64,000 nt of DNA from JAVBLD01 sp031553705 (GTDB lineage Bacteria; Bacteroidota; Bacteroidia; Bacteroidales; Marinifilaceae), in NCBI GenBank assembly GCA_031553705.1, contig JAVBLD010000016.1:62001-126000 (forward strand). Direction: 5' to 3'. The position numbers and the translations under genes were made by a program. Under the pieces are notes generated by a model that was not told the origin of the DNA, searched no databases, and saw only the letters and a program-made list of their open reading frames with translations. Positions 8,207 through 18,507 of the stretch are shown here, piece after piece; within the stretch, counting starts at the first letter, position 1, and each line of letters starts with the position of its first letter.

Positions 8207-10317
8207 TGACAATCAAAGAGGACATAACATGGCGGACGGCATTGGTGTACGTTCTTATTTTGATCGTAGCCGGTTGTATTGTCGTGAAAACGTTCTATGT
8301 AATGACAATAGAGGGTGAGGAGTGGAGAAAGATGGCCGTTCCGGGAAATTTCCCGGTACAATTGGTCGATGTTGCTCCGAACAGAGGAGATATCTGGGCT
8401 TCCGACGGACGGATCCTGTCGACGTCGGTTCCATATTATGAATTAAGGTTTGATCCGGTAGCAGTAAACCGGGATACGTTTAATATAAAACTGGATAGCT
8501 TGGCCTATTGTCTTTCCCGTTTTTTCGGGGATGATAGTAGAGCCGGTTATAAGGAGAAATTGAGAAGGGCACGTAACCGGAGAGATCGGTATCTGCTGGT
8601 AAATCCTCGCAGGGTGGATCACATGGAGCTGAAGGAAATCCGCAAGTTCCCGGTATTCAGGCTGGGAAGATATAAGGGAGGTTTTCAGGCCATTGTGAAT
8701 AATAAACGGTTGCAGCCCCATGTAAACCTGGCGACACGTACCATCGGCTATCTGAATGAGACTCCGGATGGCCGCGTTGAAGGACGTGTAGGTATTGAGG
8801 GCGCTTTTGAGAACCAGTTGAAGGGGGAAATGGGAAAAGGTATCCGGCGGATGATGTCCGGTACATGGATGCTACTGGTGGAAAAGGAGCCTGTAGACGG
8901 CCAGGATGTGGTGACCACTATAGATGTGGATTATCAGGATATAACGCAACATGCGCTAATGCGGCAACTGGAATATTACGAGGCGAGCAACGGAACGGCT
9001 ATCCTGATGGAGGTGAAGACCGGGGATATAAAGGCTATCGCCAATCTGACCCGTACGGCTTCGAGAAATTATGTCGAAAACCTGAACTATGCGATAGGAG
9101 ATGCCGGAGAACCGGGATCAGTGATAAAAGCGGCTACGATTATCGCTTTGCTGGAGGATGACTACGTATCGCCCGATGATACGATCGATCTGGGAACTAC
9201 CGGTAAGTATAAGTTTTACGACCGGGCATTAACCGAATCGGACGGTAAAGGAGTCGGCAGGATATCGGTGAAACATATTGTCGAGAAATCGTCTAACGGG
9301 ATTGCAAAGCTGGTGTTTGACCATTATAAACAAAGGCCGGAGAAATTCGTGAACAGGCTTTGTGACATGGGATTGGATAAGAAAATGGATATTTGTCTGG
9401 AAGGGGAAGGGACACCTTATATCAAGCACCCGAAAGATAAAGGATGGAGTGGTATAACCCTGCCGTGGATGAGTATCGGATATGAGTTAAAGTTAACACC
9501 GTTACAGGTGCTGGCTTTTTATAATGCGATAGCAAACAACGGCCAACGGATGAAGCCGCGTTTGATAAAAGAGTTGCGTACCAGAGGTGCGGTAAATAAG
9601 AAATTTCCGGTAGAAGAAGTAGGAGGGCGGATATGTAGCAGAAAGACATTGGTCCAGGTCCAGGATATACTGGAGGGAGTGGTAAAAAATGGTACGGCAA
9701 AAAATATTTATACGGATAAGTACCGGATTGCCGGAAAAACCGGTACGGCTAGGATGGCTGACGGAACAAAGGGGTACGGAGTGAGAAAGTACCGGGCAAG
9801 CTTTGTCGGGTATTTCCCGGCAGATGATCCGTTGTATTCCTGTATTGTAGTGATCGACAATCCATCGCTATCGAAAGGATTTTATGCTAATATCGTATCG
9901 GCTTCGGTTTTTAGGGAAATTGCCGATAAAGTATATTCAATGGCTTATGTACAGTATGGTAAACCGGAGTACGAGCCAGACAAAACATTGCCGGTAAGTA
10001 AAAACGGTTTGAGAAGGGATCTTTTGGAGGTATTTGATGAGTTGGATATCGACGTAAGCGGTCGTTCAGAGGTCAGAGGAAACGACTGGATTGTCACCTC
10101 TGTGGCTGAGAAGGAGGATGTCGTTCTGAAACCCAGGCGGATAGATTATTCGGTTGTACCGAATGTGAAAGGGATGGGATTGAGGGATGCACTGTATGTA
10201 CTGGAAAATGCCGGATTGGACGTTGGCGTGAGCGGCTCCGGTATGGTGCAGAGTCAATCTATAACACCCGGAGCACGGGCGGGAAAAGGAAGTTATATTC
10301 GTATAGAGTTAAGGTAA
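8206..10317 (+). CDS. ftsI: Division-specific peptidoglycan transpeptidase (class B PBP) with a C-terminal PASTA domain
   Basis: The 703-residue protein has an N-terminal transmembrane helix (about 11-29), a dimerisation/pedestal domain, and a transpeptidase domain with all three active-site motifs: SVIK (nucleophile Ser 305), SSN (362-364) and KTG (511-513). A single PASTA domain occupies about 650-703 (VVPNVKGMGLRDALYVLENAG). It cross-links septal peptidoglycan together with the glycosyltransferase FtsW encoded further down. The start overlaps the ftsL stop by one base. A 110-bp gap separates it from murE and contains a TTTCAATTTTCAAC-type repeat tract. Confidence 0.95.
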   Translation: MTIKEDITWRTALVYVLILIVAGCIVVKTFYVMTIEGEEWRKMAVPGNFPVQLVDVAPNRGDIWASDGRILSTSVPYYELRFDPVAVNRDTFNIKLDSLAYCLSRFFGDDSRAGYKEKLRRARNRRDRYLLVNPRRVDHMELKEIRKFPVFRLGRYKGGFQAIVNNKRLQPHVNLATRTIGYLNETPDGRVEGRVGIEGAFENQLKGEMGKGIRRMMSGTWMLLVEKEPVDGQDVVTTIDVDYQDITQHALMRQLEYYEASNGTAILMEVKTGDIKAIANLTRTASRNYVENLNYAIGDAGEPGSVIKAATIIALLEDDYVSPDDTIDLGTTGKYKFYDRALTESDGKGVGRISVKHIVEKSSNGIAKLVFDHYKQRPEKFVNRLCDMGLDKKMDICLEGEGTPYIKHPKDKGWSGITLPWMSIGYELKLTPLQVLAFYNAIANNGQRMKPRLIKELRTRGAVNKKFPVEEVGGRICSRKTLVQVQDILEGVVKNGTAKNIYTDKYRIAGKTGTARMADGTKGYGVRKYRASFVGYFPADDPLYSCIVVIDNPSLSKGFYANIVSASVFREIADKVYSMAYVQYGKPEYEPDKTLPVSKNGLRRDLLEVFDELDIDVSGRSEVRGNDWIVTSVAEKEDVVLKPRRIDYSVVPNVKGMGLRDALYVLENAGLDVGVSGSGMVQSQSITPGARAGKGSYIRIELR

Positions 10318-10427
10318 AAAATAATTATAAATTAGAAATTTTGAAAGGTATAGGAATGTGATGAACAGAGTATCGGTAGAAACAACTTCACTTTCAACTT
10401 TCAATTTTCAACTTTCAGCTAATTATC

Positions 10428-11900
10428 ATGAAGTTAAATGAGCTATTGGACAGGGTTGACGTTCAACGTATTCATGGAAATACGGATGTACCCATCATAC
10501 ATATTCATTTTGATTCGAGAAAAGTATCGGATGGCGACCTCTTCGTGGCTCAGCGGGGAGTGAATGCGAATGGCCATGCTTATATCGATAAGGCTATTGC
10601 GCAGGGCGCTGTAGCGGTGGTTTGCGAATATTTGCCGGAAATACTTGCCGGGGGAATATGTTACGTTGTAACGAAGGATTCCTCAGAAGCATTAGGTGTT
10701 ATAGCCGGAAATTATTATGGCAATCCGTCGCATAAATTGAAATTGGTTGGGGTGACGGGAACAAACGGGAAGACGACTACGGCGACGTTATTGTACCGGC
10801 TGGTGCGGCTTGCCGGGCAGAGGGCCGGATTGTTATCGACCATTTATAATTATATCGACAATGAACAGATCGAGGCTACCCATACTACGCCGGACGCATT
10901 ATCGGTCAACGCATTTCTGCGCCGGATGGTGGATGCGGGATGCGTATACTGTTTTATGGAAGTCAGTTCTCATGCAATCGACCAGAAAAGAATTGCCGGA
11001 TTGGATTTTGACGGAGCTATTTTTACGAATATTACACATGATCATCTGGATTACCATAAGACATTTCTGGCCTATATCGAGGCAAAGAAATCCTTCTTTG
11101 ACGGATTACTATCCCATGCTTTTGCATTGACTAATATCGATGATAAGAACGGATTGGTGATGGTACAGAATACACCGGCCTGGAAGCGTACCTACTCATG
11201 CCGTACGGTGGCTGATTTTAACGGTAAGGTGATCGAGAAGCATCTGGATAGTACGCTGATGTGCTTGGATGGCGATGAGGTGTGGACGAAATTCACCGGC
11301 GATTTTAATGCTTACAATATTCTTGCCGTTTATGCTGCGGCTTGTTCGCTGGGGGTTGCCAAAGAAGATGTGCTCCGGTATATTAGCATCCTGACGCCGG
11401 TAGCGGGCCGTTTTGAGACAATGGTTTTGAAATCGGGTGCCTTGGCGGTAGTGGATTACGCCCATACGCCGGATGCAGTGGAAAATGTATTGTCTACGAT
11501 TAGAGATTTGAAAAAACCGGAAAACAGGGTCATTACAGTGGTCGGCGCCGGTGGGGACCGGGATAGGACAAAGAGGCCGGAGATGGCCGATGCGGCTTGC
11601 CGCTATAGCGACCGGGTTATCCTGACATCCGATAATCCCCGGAGTGAAGTCCCCGAAGCAATTATCGAAGACATGTTGGCCGGAGTAAAGGAGATTTATA
11701 GAGCCAATGTATCGACAATAATCGACCGGAAAGAAGCGATTCGCAGGGCTATTATGCAAGCTTCTGCCGGAGATGTGGTGTTGATCGCCGGGAAAGGACA
11801 TGAAAATTATCAGGAGGTAAAAGGAGTGAAGTATCATTTCGATGATAAAGAGGTGGTTCAGGAAGTAAATGAAGAATTGGAAATAAAGAATAAAGAATAA
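10428..11900 (+). CDS. murE: UDP-MurNAc-L-alanyl-D-glutamate--2,6-diaminopimelate ligase
   Basis: A 490-residue Mur ligase that adds the third peptide residue to the cytoplasmic wall precursor. The ATP-binding loop VTGTNGKTTT sits near residue 110, followed by the central-domain HAIDQKR and DYAHTPD motifs. A DNPRSE motif near residue 400 is the signature of meso-diaminopimelate-specific enzymes (lysine-adding ones differ here), so the wall should contain meso-DAP. The last residues (EELEIKNKE) look encoded by a low-complexity tract that recurs at other gene ends in this cluster. mraY begins 6 bp later. Confidence 0.96.
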   Translation: MKLNELLDRVDVQRIHGNTDVPIIHIHFDSRKVSDGDLFVAQRGVNANGHAYIDKAIAQGAVAVVCEYLPEILAGGICYVVTKDSSEALGVIAGNYYGNPSHKLKLVGVTGTNGKTTTATLLYRLVRLAGQRAGLLSTIYNYIDNEQIEATHTTPDALSVNAFLRRMVDAGCVYCFMEVSSHAIDQKRIAGLDFDGAIFTNITHDHLDYHKTFLAYIEAKKSFFDGLLSHAFALTNIDDKNGLVMVQNTPAWKRTYSCRTVADFNGKVIEKHLDSTLMCLDGDEVWTKFTGDFNAYNILAVYAAACSLGVAKEDVLRYISILTPVAGRFETMVLKSGALAVVDYAHTPDAVENVLSTIRDLKKPENRVITVVGAGGDRDRTKRPEMADAACRYSDRVILTSDNPRSEVPEAIIEDMLAGVKEIYRANVSTIIDRKEAIRRAIMQASAGDVVLIAGKGHENYQEVKGVKYHFDDKEVVQEVNEELEIKNKE

Positions 11901-11906
11901 AAAGCT

Positions 11907-13157
11907 ATGTTTTATCATTTGTTTCACTATTTAGAGGAGTTTTTTAATATCCCGGGAGCGGGAATGTTCCGGTATATCACGTTTCGTTCCGCATGTGCCG
12001 TTATTCTGTCGTTGATCATTGCAACGGTGATTGGAAAAAGGGTGATCCGGATGTTGCAGAAGCAACAGATCGGCGAAGAGATCCGTGATTTGGGACTAGA
12101 AGGGCAGATGCAGAAAAAGGGTACCCCTACTATGGGAGGAATTATAATCCTGCTTTCTATTCTGATACCGGTGTTGTTGTTTGCCCGTTTGGACAATATC
12201 TATGTGCAGTTGATGCTTATCACCACGGTATGGCTGGGATTGATCGGTTTTGTTGACGATTATATTAAAGTATTCCGTAAAGATAAGGACGGGTTAAAAG
12301 GAAAGTTTAAAGTGGTAGGACAAGTGGGACTGGGACTGATTGTAGGTATGACCTTGTATCTTAGCGACGATGTCGTCATACGGGAAAAGGCGGCGATGTC
12401 CGAGATCGGAGTGGTAACCAGCTCTGTAGATGAAGGATTTAGCGATAATAGCCAGAAGATCCTCACTAAAGATATGAAATCGACCCGTACGACGATTCCT
12501 TTTTTTAAAGACAATGAGCTTGATTATGCCTGGTTTACTTCGTTTGCCGGAAAATATACCGATGAATTGGGATGGATCGTTTTTGTAATTGTTACGATAT
12601 TGATCGTTACGGCTGTTTCGAACGGGGCGAATCTGACGGACGGATTGGACGGGTTGGCTACGGGTACCTCTGCCATTGCCGGAGCTACGCTGGGGATATT
12701 GGCTTATGTTTCCGGAAACATGGTGTATGCCGATTATCTGAATATCATGTATATCCCCCATTCAGGAGAGCTGGTGGTGTATATTGCCGCATTTATCGGT
12801 GCGACAATCGGATTTCTGTGGTATAACTCCTATCCGGCACAGGTGTTTATGGGTGATACCGGAAGTTTATCGTTGGGAGGTATCATTGCCGTATTTGCCA
12901 TCATTATCCATAAAGAGCTGTTGATTCCGATACTATGCGGTATTTTTCTGATGGAGAACCTTTCGGTTGTAATGCAGGTGAGTTATTTTAAATATACGAA
13001 GAAAAAATATGGCGAAGGGCGCCGGATTTTTCTGATGTCGCCCTTGCATCACCATTTCCAGAAAAAGGGAATACCTGAACCGAAGATTGTTACACGGTTC
13101 TGGATTATAGGTATTATTCTGGCGGTGCTGACGATTGTGACATTAAAAATCAGATAA
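11907..13157 (+). CDS. mraY: Phospho-N-acetylmuramoyl-pentapeptide transferase MraY
   Basis: An integral inner-membrane enzyme of 416 residues that transfers phospho-MurNAc-pentapeptide to undecaprenyl phosphate, making lipid I. The Asp-rich motif GFVDDYIKV, NLTDGLDGLATG, FMGDTGSLSLGG and the cytoplasmic SPLHHHFQKKG loop are all present, with about ten hydrophobic helices. It is longer than the Escherichia coli enzyme because of an insertion around residues 155-215, which is usual in Bacteroidota. It lies between murE and murD in the conserved order; no murF gene is present between murE and mraY, so that ligase must be encoded elsewhere. Confidence 0.97.
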   Translation: MFYHLFHYLEEFFNIPGAGMFRYITFRSACAVILSLIIATVIGKRVIRMLQKQQIGEEIRDLGLEGQMQKKGTPTMGGIIILLSILIPVLLFARLDNIYVQLMLITTVWLGLIGFVDDYIKVFRKDKDGLKGKFKVVGQVGLGLIVGMTLYLSDDVVIREKAAMSEIGVVTSSVDEGFSDNSQKILTKDMKSTRTTIPFFKDNELDYAWFTSFAGKYTDELGWIVFVIVTILIVTAVSNGANLTDGLDGLATGTSAIAGATLGILAYVSGNMVYADYLNIMYIPHSGELVVYIAAFIGATIGFLWYNSYPAQVFMGDTGSLSLGGIIAVFAIIIHKELLIPILCGIFLMENLSVVMQVSYFKYTKKKYGEGRRIFLMSPLHHHFQKKGIPEPKIVTRFWIIGIILAVLTIVTLKIR

Positions 13158-13209
13158 TCAGGTATATGAATTTTCAATTGTCAACATTCAATTTTTCAAC
13201 TATAAAAAG

Positions 13210-14553
13210 ATGAAGCTGGTAATATTAGGAGGGGGCGAGAGCGGCGTCGGGGCTGCTTTACTTGGGCGAAAGCTCCGGTATGAGGTGTTTTTGTCGGATA
13301 AAGGGAGTCTGGTGGAAAAATACCGGCAGATATTGGAAGAGCACCGGATTGTGTACGAAGAGGGAGGACATAGTGAGGAGCGGGTTCTTCAGGCGGATCT
13401 GGTGGTAAAAAGTCCCGGGATACCGGATACGGTACCTTTGATTGTAAAACTACGTGAGCAGGGAACGGAGGTTATTTCGGAGATAGAGTTTGCTGGCCGG
13501 CATACCGACGCAAAGATGGTGTGTATCACCGGAAGTAATGGGAAAACGACTACGACATTATTGACTTACCATATCCTGACACAAGCCGGTTTTGATGCCG
13601 GATTGGCGGGTAATGTGGGAAGCAGTCTGGCTGCGCAGGTTGCCGACGAGGCTCATCGGTTGTATGTGGTGGAACTCTCCAGTTTTCAGCTTGACGGGAT
13701 GTACCGGTTTAAGCCGGATGTCGCTGTGATCACCAATATTACGCCCGACCATTTGGACCGGTACGATTATAAGTTTGAGCGTTATATCGATTCCAAATTC
13801 CATATTTTAAATAATATGGAACAGGATGGGGTGTTTATTTACGGTTATGACTGTGACGTGGTACGTGAAAAAGCCGGGATGTCGGCAATTATTCCGGAGC
13901 AGGTTTGTTTTACTTATACTGGCGCTCGAGTGTGTATGGCCTTTATGGAAGGAGATATGCTGACAATAAACTGGAATGGAATTTTTTTTTCTATCTGTAA
14001 GAATGAGATTCGTATCAAAGGACGGCACAATATTTATAATGCGATGGCTGCGGTATTGGCTTGCATGAGGATAGGCGTTCCGGAGCAGGATATAAAAAAC
14101 GGTCTCCGTACTTTCCCACAGGTGGAACATCGGTTGGAAACCGTTTTGATCCGGGATGGGGTGACTTATATCAATGATTCGAAAGCAACCAATGTCGATT
14201 CGGCGTGGTATGCTCTGGATAGTATGACAACTCCTGTAGTATGGATTGCCGGGGGAGTCGATAAAGGAAATGATTACAGCGTATTACTCGAGTTGGTACG
14301 GGAAAAAGTAAAAGTGTTGATTTGTATGGGAACGGATAACCGCAAATTAGTGGATACATTCTCCGGAATTTGTGAAGTGGTGGATACCCACACCTTGGAT
14401 GCTGCAGTAGATGCTGTACTACGATTTGCCGAGAGCGGGGATACGGTACTGTTGTCTCCTTGCTGTGCAAGTTTTGACCTGTTCAATAATTACGAGCACC
14501 GGGGGATGCTTTTTAAGGCTGCCGTCAGACAGAGGTTTGATAAGGAGAGTTGA
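13210..14553 (+). CDS. murD: UDP-N-acetylmuramoyl-L-alanine--D-glutamate ligase
   Basis: A 447-residue cytoplasmic Mur ligase that adds D-glutamate to UDP-MurNAc-L-Ala. It shows the N-terminal Rossmann-like UDP-binding start (LVILGGGESGVGAA), the ATP loop ITGSNGKTTTT near residue 104, VVELSSFQL, the NITPDHLDRY motif and YINDSKATN in the C-terminal half, ending with the LLSPCCASFD motif. The 52-bp gap after mraY holds another TTTTCAATTGTCAAC-type tract. Confidence 0.96.
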   Translation: MKLVILGGGESGVGAALLGRKLRYEVFLSDKGSLVEKYRQILEEHRIVYEEGGHSEERVLQADLVVKSPGIPDTVPLIVKLREQGTEVISEIEFAGRHTDAKMVCITGSNGKTTTTLLTYHILTQAGFDAGLAGNVGSSLAAQVADEAHRLYVVELSSFQLDGMYRFKPDVAVITNITPDHLDRYDYKFERYIDSKFHILNNMEQDGVFIYGYDCDVVREKAGMSAIIPEQVCFTYTGARVCMAFMEGDMLTINWNGIFFSICKNEIRIKGRHNIYNAMAAVLACMRIGVPEQDIKNGLRTFPQVEHRLETVLIRDGVTYINDSKATNVDSAWYALDSMTTPVVWIAGGVDKGNDYSVLLELVREKVKVLICMGTDNRKLVDTFSGICEVVDTHTLDAAVDAVLRFAESGDTVLLSPCCASFDLFNNYEHRGMLFKAAVRQRFDKES

Positions 14554-14594
14554 AGGTGAAAAAGTTTTTCATTTCAAAATATAGAATATAAGCT

Positions 14595-15887
14595 ATGGCT
14601 GATTTGCGAAGATTTGTGACATTTAAAGGCGACAAGGTGATTTGGTATATGATCATCATGTTGATGATCGCTTCGGTACTGGTGATCTACTCCTCTACCG
14701 GTCGGCTGGCATATAAGGAGCAGGAGGGTAACGTACTTTATTATCTGATAAAGCAGTTGTTCCTGCTTGGAGGATGTTTTGTGATCATGTTTTTTCTGCA
14801 ATCGGTCAATTATAAATATTTTAGTAAATATGCAGGTTGGTTGCTTGTTATATCGGTCGGATTACTGTTGTATGCAGCGTTGGCCGGTGCTAATATAAAC
14901 GGGGCGGGGCGCTGGATCAGGATACCGCTTATCGGATTGACATTCCAGCCGTCGGAGTTGGCAAAGCTGGCTATTGTTATGTATACTGCAAGGATCATTA
15001 CTTTTGCGCAGACAGAAAGGCATTGTGAAAATTATGCTTTTAGTAAGTTTTTGATATATGTGGGACCAGTGATACTGGTCATTTTTATGGATAGTTTTTC
15101 GACGTCTATGTTGATCAGTGCAGTGTGTTATATATTGTTTATTGTGGGAAGGTTACGATGGGCTTTGCTTGGGAAAATCGCCGGCGGAGTGGTTGTAGCA
15201 GCCGGAGTGATGATTGTGCTGTTGCTGTATGTGCCGCAGGTAGAGAAGGTCGGACGTTTGGCAACGGTCAAGAGTCGGGTGACCGATTTTATTCAGGGAG
15301 GTAAGGATACTGACGGCTATTCCGCTCAGAGCGTCTATTCGAAAATCGCTGTGGCAAGGGGAGGATTGTTGGGGAATGGTCCGGGCAATAGTGTACAGCG
15401 GAACTTTCTTCCGCATCCCTATTCGGATTTTATCTATGCCATTATCATTGAAGAATACGGGTTGATAGGAGGAGGTTTTATTATGTTGTGTTATCTGATC
15501 ATCTTATTCCGGATAGGGGTGATTGTCCGGCAATGTACCCGTATTTATCCTGCATTGCTGGTTACCGGACTCGGGCTGACGATTGTGATGCAGGCTATGA
15601 TAAATATGGGAGTGTGTGTTGGACTATTTCCGGTTACCGGGCAAACATTACCGTTGATCAGTATGGGAGGAACTTCATTGTGGTTTACCAGTGCGGCTTT
15701 CGGAATGATATTGAGTGTCAGTCACAGCTTCTCGGAGGAGGGAGAAGAGGCGCTAAGACGTGAAGAAAATGAAACGGACGAAGATTCGGATGAGGAGCCG
15801 TGCGAAGATGATGAGGCGGACGAAACGGATATCGAGGAAGAGTTGGAAGCAAAAGGACGGGAGGTTTTGAGGAAGATGAAAAATTAG
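14595..15887 (+). CDS. ftsW: Septal peptidoglycan glycosyltransferase FtsW (SEDS family)
   Basis: A polytopic membrane protein of 430 residues with about ten helices that polymerises lipid II at the septum as the partner of FtsI. SEDS hallmarks are visible: GAGRWIRIPLIGLTFQPSELAKLA in segments (positions about 99-122), HPYSDFIYAIIIEEYG, and the final TGQTLPLISMGGTS loop. The C-terminal 50 residues form a strongly acidic cytoplasmic tail (many DE pairs) not found in all homologs, possibly a docking site. Its end again merges with an AAATTAGAAATAGG-like tract. murG follows after 27 bp. Confidence 0.95.
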   Translation: MADLRRFVTFKGDKVIWYMIIMLMIASVLVIYSSTGRLAYKEQEGNVLYYLIKQLFLLGGCFVIMFFLQSVNYKYFSKYAGWLLVISVGLLLYAALAGANINGAGRWIRIPLIGLTFQPSELAKLAIVMYTARIITFAQTERHCENYAFSKFLIYVGPVILVIFMDSFSTSMLISAVCYILFIVGRLRWALLGKIAGGVVVAAGVMIVLLLYVPQVEKVGRLATVKSRVTDFIQGGKDTDGYSAQSVYSKIAVARGGLLGNGPGNSVQRNFLPHPYSDFIYAIIIEEYGLIGGGFIMLCYLIILFRIGVIVRQCTRIYPALLVTGLGLTIVMQAMINMGVCVGLFPVTGQTLPLISMGGTSLWFTSAAFGMILSVSHSFSEEGEEALRREENETDEDSDEEPCEDDEADETDIEEELEAKGREVLRKMKN

Positions 15888-15914
15888 AAATAGGAGAACA
15901 GAGGAATAAATAGT

Positions 15915-17018
15915 ATGTTTATGAAAAAAGTGATTATAAGCGGAGGAGGAACCGGAGGACATATTTTTCCGGCTCTGTCTATTGCAAATGCTTTAAAGCG
16001 GTTGGAACCCGGTATCGATATATTATTTGTGGGTGCGGAAGGTAAAATGGAGATGGAGAAGGTGCCGGAAGCCGGCTATCCGATAGAAGGATTGCCGGTG
16101 AGAGGATTCCAGCGGAAGCTGACCTTAAAAAACATAAAGGTGTTGATCAATTTATGGCAGAGTTTACGAAAGGCCAGAAAGATCGTACAACGGTTTAAGC
16201 CTGATGTCGTTGTGGGCGTGGGGGGATATGCCAGCGGTCCAGTCGGACGGGTTGCAGCAAAAGCGGGTATACCGTTGGTATTACAGGAACAAAACTCTTA
16301 TGCCGGAGTGACCAATAAGCTATTGGCCAGGAAGGCGAGTAAGATATGTGTGGCTTATGAAGGAATGGAACGTTTTTTTGAGAAAGAGAAGATCGTATTT
16401 ACCGGCAATCCGGTGCGCAGGGATCTGCTACAGGCGATGGATTCCAGAACGGAGGGAATTGATTTTTACGGGCTGGACCATAATAAGAAAACGGTGCTGG
16501 TAACCGGAGGCAGTTTGGGTGCCGGAACACTCAATAAGGCTATCACTACTCATCTTGACACGATTGCCGGTTGGGAAGATGTTCAGTTGTTATGGCAGTG
16601 CGGCAGTTATTATTATGAGAATCTGGAAAAACAGTTGAATGGTAAACTGCCTGCTAATGTGAAAATGATGGCATTTTTGAAACGTATGGATCTGGCTTAT
16701 TCAACTGCGGACGTGGTGGTAGCGAGGGCGGGCGCCGGAACGATTTCAGAGCTATGCTTGCTTGGAAAGGCTGCGATATTGGTTCCCTCGCCGAATGTGG
16801 CGGAGGATCACCAGACCAAAAATGCGATGGCGTTGGTGAACAAAGGAGCGGCCATCATGTTGAATGATGCCGAAGCGGTTGACGGATTGACTGGAGTTTT
16901 GGAGGCGCTGATCGGTAATGAAGACGGAATCAGCGGGCTTTCAAAGCGTATTGCAGCATTGGCAATAAAGGATTCAGATGAGATAATCGCAAAGGAGATT
17001 CTGAAAATCATCCGCTGA
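15915..17018 (+). CDS. murG: UDP-GlcNAc--MurNAc-(pentapeptide) pyrophosphoryl-undecaprenol GlcNAc transferase
   Basis: A 367-residue peripheral membrane GT-B enzyme that converts lipid I to lipid II. The N-terminal donor/acceptor loop SGGGTGGHIFPALS, the GVGGYASGPV second glycine-rich loop and the QEQNSYAG motif identify it; the C-terminal domain carries VTGGSLGA and RAGAGTISEL for UDP-GlcNAc binding. The called ATG gives MFMKK; the ATG two codons later (15921) is an equally good start and nearer to homologs. An 84-bp spacer precedes murC. Confidence 0.96.
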   Translation: MFMKKVIISGGGTGGHIFPALSIANALKRLEPGIDILFVGAEGKMEMEKVPEAGYPIEGLPVRGFQRKLTLKNIKVLINLWQSLRKARKIVQRFKPDVVVGVGGYASGPVGRVAAKAGIPLVLQEQNSYAGVTNKLLARKASKICVAYEGMERFFEKEKIVFTGNPVRRDLLQAMDSRTEGIDFYGLDHNKKTVLVTGGSLGAGTLNKAITTHLDTIAGWEDVQLLWQCGSYYYENLEKQLNGKLPANVKMMAFLKRMDLAYSTADVVVARAGAGTISELCLLGKAAILVPSPNVAEDHQTKNAMALVNKGAAIMLNDAEAVDGLTGVLEALIGNEDGISGLSKRIAALAIKDSDEIIAKEILKIIR

Positions 17019-17102
17019 TTTTAATTTGAAGGAAATAAATGGATAGGTTTAGATTTGATATAGTCCAAACCGGTAGTCTGAAATATATTTTAAAATGACA
17101 AC

Positions 17103-18473
17103 ATGGTGAATTTGGAACATATAAAACAGGTTTATTTTATCGGGATTGGAGGAATCGGAATGAGTGCATTGGCCCGCTATTTCAATGAAATGGGATATAT
17201 TGTGGGTGGCTACGATAAAACGCTTTCGCCGTTAACCGAAACGATGAGCCGGAGAGAAGGCATCTCGGTCAGTGATACGGATGAAGTGTCTGCTATTCCG
17301 GAGGTGTTCCAAGAGAGGCTGACGACATTGGTGATATATACTCCTGCCGTTCCGGAAAATTGTAAACAGTTGGGCTATTTCCGGAAAAGCGGTTTTTCTA
17401 TCTATAAACGGGCTGAAATATTAGGAGTACTTTCTCAGAGCGGTAAGGCGATATGTGTTGCTGGTACTCATGGGAAGACAACCGTCTCGACGATGGTAGC
17501 CTACCTGTTAAAGAATACGTCAGTGGGTTGCAGCGCTTTTTTGGGAGGTATATCGATGAATTTCGGCACCAATTTGCTGATCGATAAAAAATCACCCTAT
17601 ATAGTGATTGAGGCCGACGAGTTCGACCGTTCGTTTCTGCATCTGACCCCGGAGATCGCTGTGATTACTTCTATGGATGAAGATCACTTGGATATATACC
17701 AAAACAAGGCTGGTATGACCGAGGCTTTTGAAATGTTTGCACAACGGGTTCGTCCGGAAGGGGGGATACTTTATGCGAAGAAAGGGTTGATATTGGAGAA
17801 GACGAAAGTGGCAGGTTATTACGGAGTAGAGGTCGATGCCGATTGCTATTCGGATAACCTGAGGGTCGTAGACGGACGTTATATTTTTAATTATCACGGG
17901 AAAGACGAAACTATTACGGATATAACGCTTGGCATACCGGGTAGGGTGAATGTTGAGAATGCAACTGCGGCTATCACATTGGCTTTGGAAGCCGGAGTTA
18001 CGCCTACGGAGGTTAAAATGTTCCTTCCCGAGTTCCGGGGGGTACTCAGGCGCTTTAATATTCATCTGAATGACGGAGAGCGGATATATATAGACGATTA
18101 CGCCCATCATCCGAAAGAAATCGAGGCCGTGTTGGCTTCTGTCCGGGAGATGTGGCCGGGACAGAAGTTGATCGTTGCTTTTCAACCGCACCTCTATTCC
18201 CGTACGTATGATTTTTATGAGTCGTTTGCAGAGAGCCTGAGCATAGCGGATGAGGTACTGTTATTGGATATTTATCCGGCCAGGGAGCAGCCGATACCGG
18301 GTGTTACCTCCCGGTTAATCGCGGATAGGTTAACCGTACCCGGAAAGATCGTGTCGAAGGAAGAGTTGATAGGCTATGTTGCTGGTGAGTTTCATCGGGG
18401 AATTTTAATGACTTTGGGAGCGGGAGATATAGACCGTTTAGTGCCGAAGATCAAATTGGAAATTAAAAATTGA
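17103..18473 (+). CDS. murC: UDP-N-acetylmuramate--L-alanine ligase
   Basis: A 456-residue cytoplasmic ligase starting the peptide stem by adding L-alanine to UDP-MurNAc. It has the N-terminal IGIGGIGMSALARYF loop, the ATP loop VAGTHGKTTVS near residue 120, ITSMDEDHLDIY, and the C-terminal DDYAHHPKEIEAVL motif. The last residues (KIKLEIKN) are encoded by AAATTGGAAATTAAAAATTG, a recurring low-complexity tract in this cluster, so the natural C-terminus may have been overwritten. Confidence 0.96.
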   Translation: MVNLEHIKQVYFIGIGGIGMSALARYFNEMGYIVGGYDKTLSPLTETMSRREGISVSDTDEVSAIPEVFQERLTTLVIYTPAVPENCKQLGYFRKSGFSIYKRAEILGVLSQSGKAICVAGTHGKTTVSTMVAYLLKNTSVGCSAFLGGISMNFGTNLLIDKKSPYIVIEADEFDRSFLHLTPEIAVITSMDEDHLDIYQNKAGMTEAFEMFAQRVRPEGGILYAKKGLILEKTKVAGYYGVEVDADCYSDNLRVVDGRYIFNYHGKDETITDITLGIPGRVNVENATAAITLALEAGVTPTEVKMFLPEFRGVLRRFNIHLNDGERIYIDDYAHHPKEIEAVLASVREMWPGQKLIVAFQPHLYSRTYDFYESFAESLSIADEVLLLDIYPAREQPIPGVTSRLIADRLTVPGKIVSKEELIGYVAGEFHRGILMTLGAGDIDRLVPKIKLEIKN

Positions 18474-18507
18474 AAGTAGTGACAGTATCCCTTGTCAAAA
18501 AAATGCA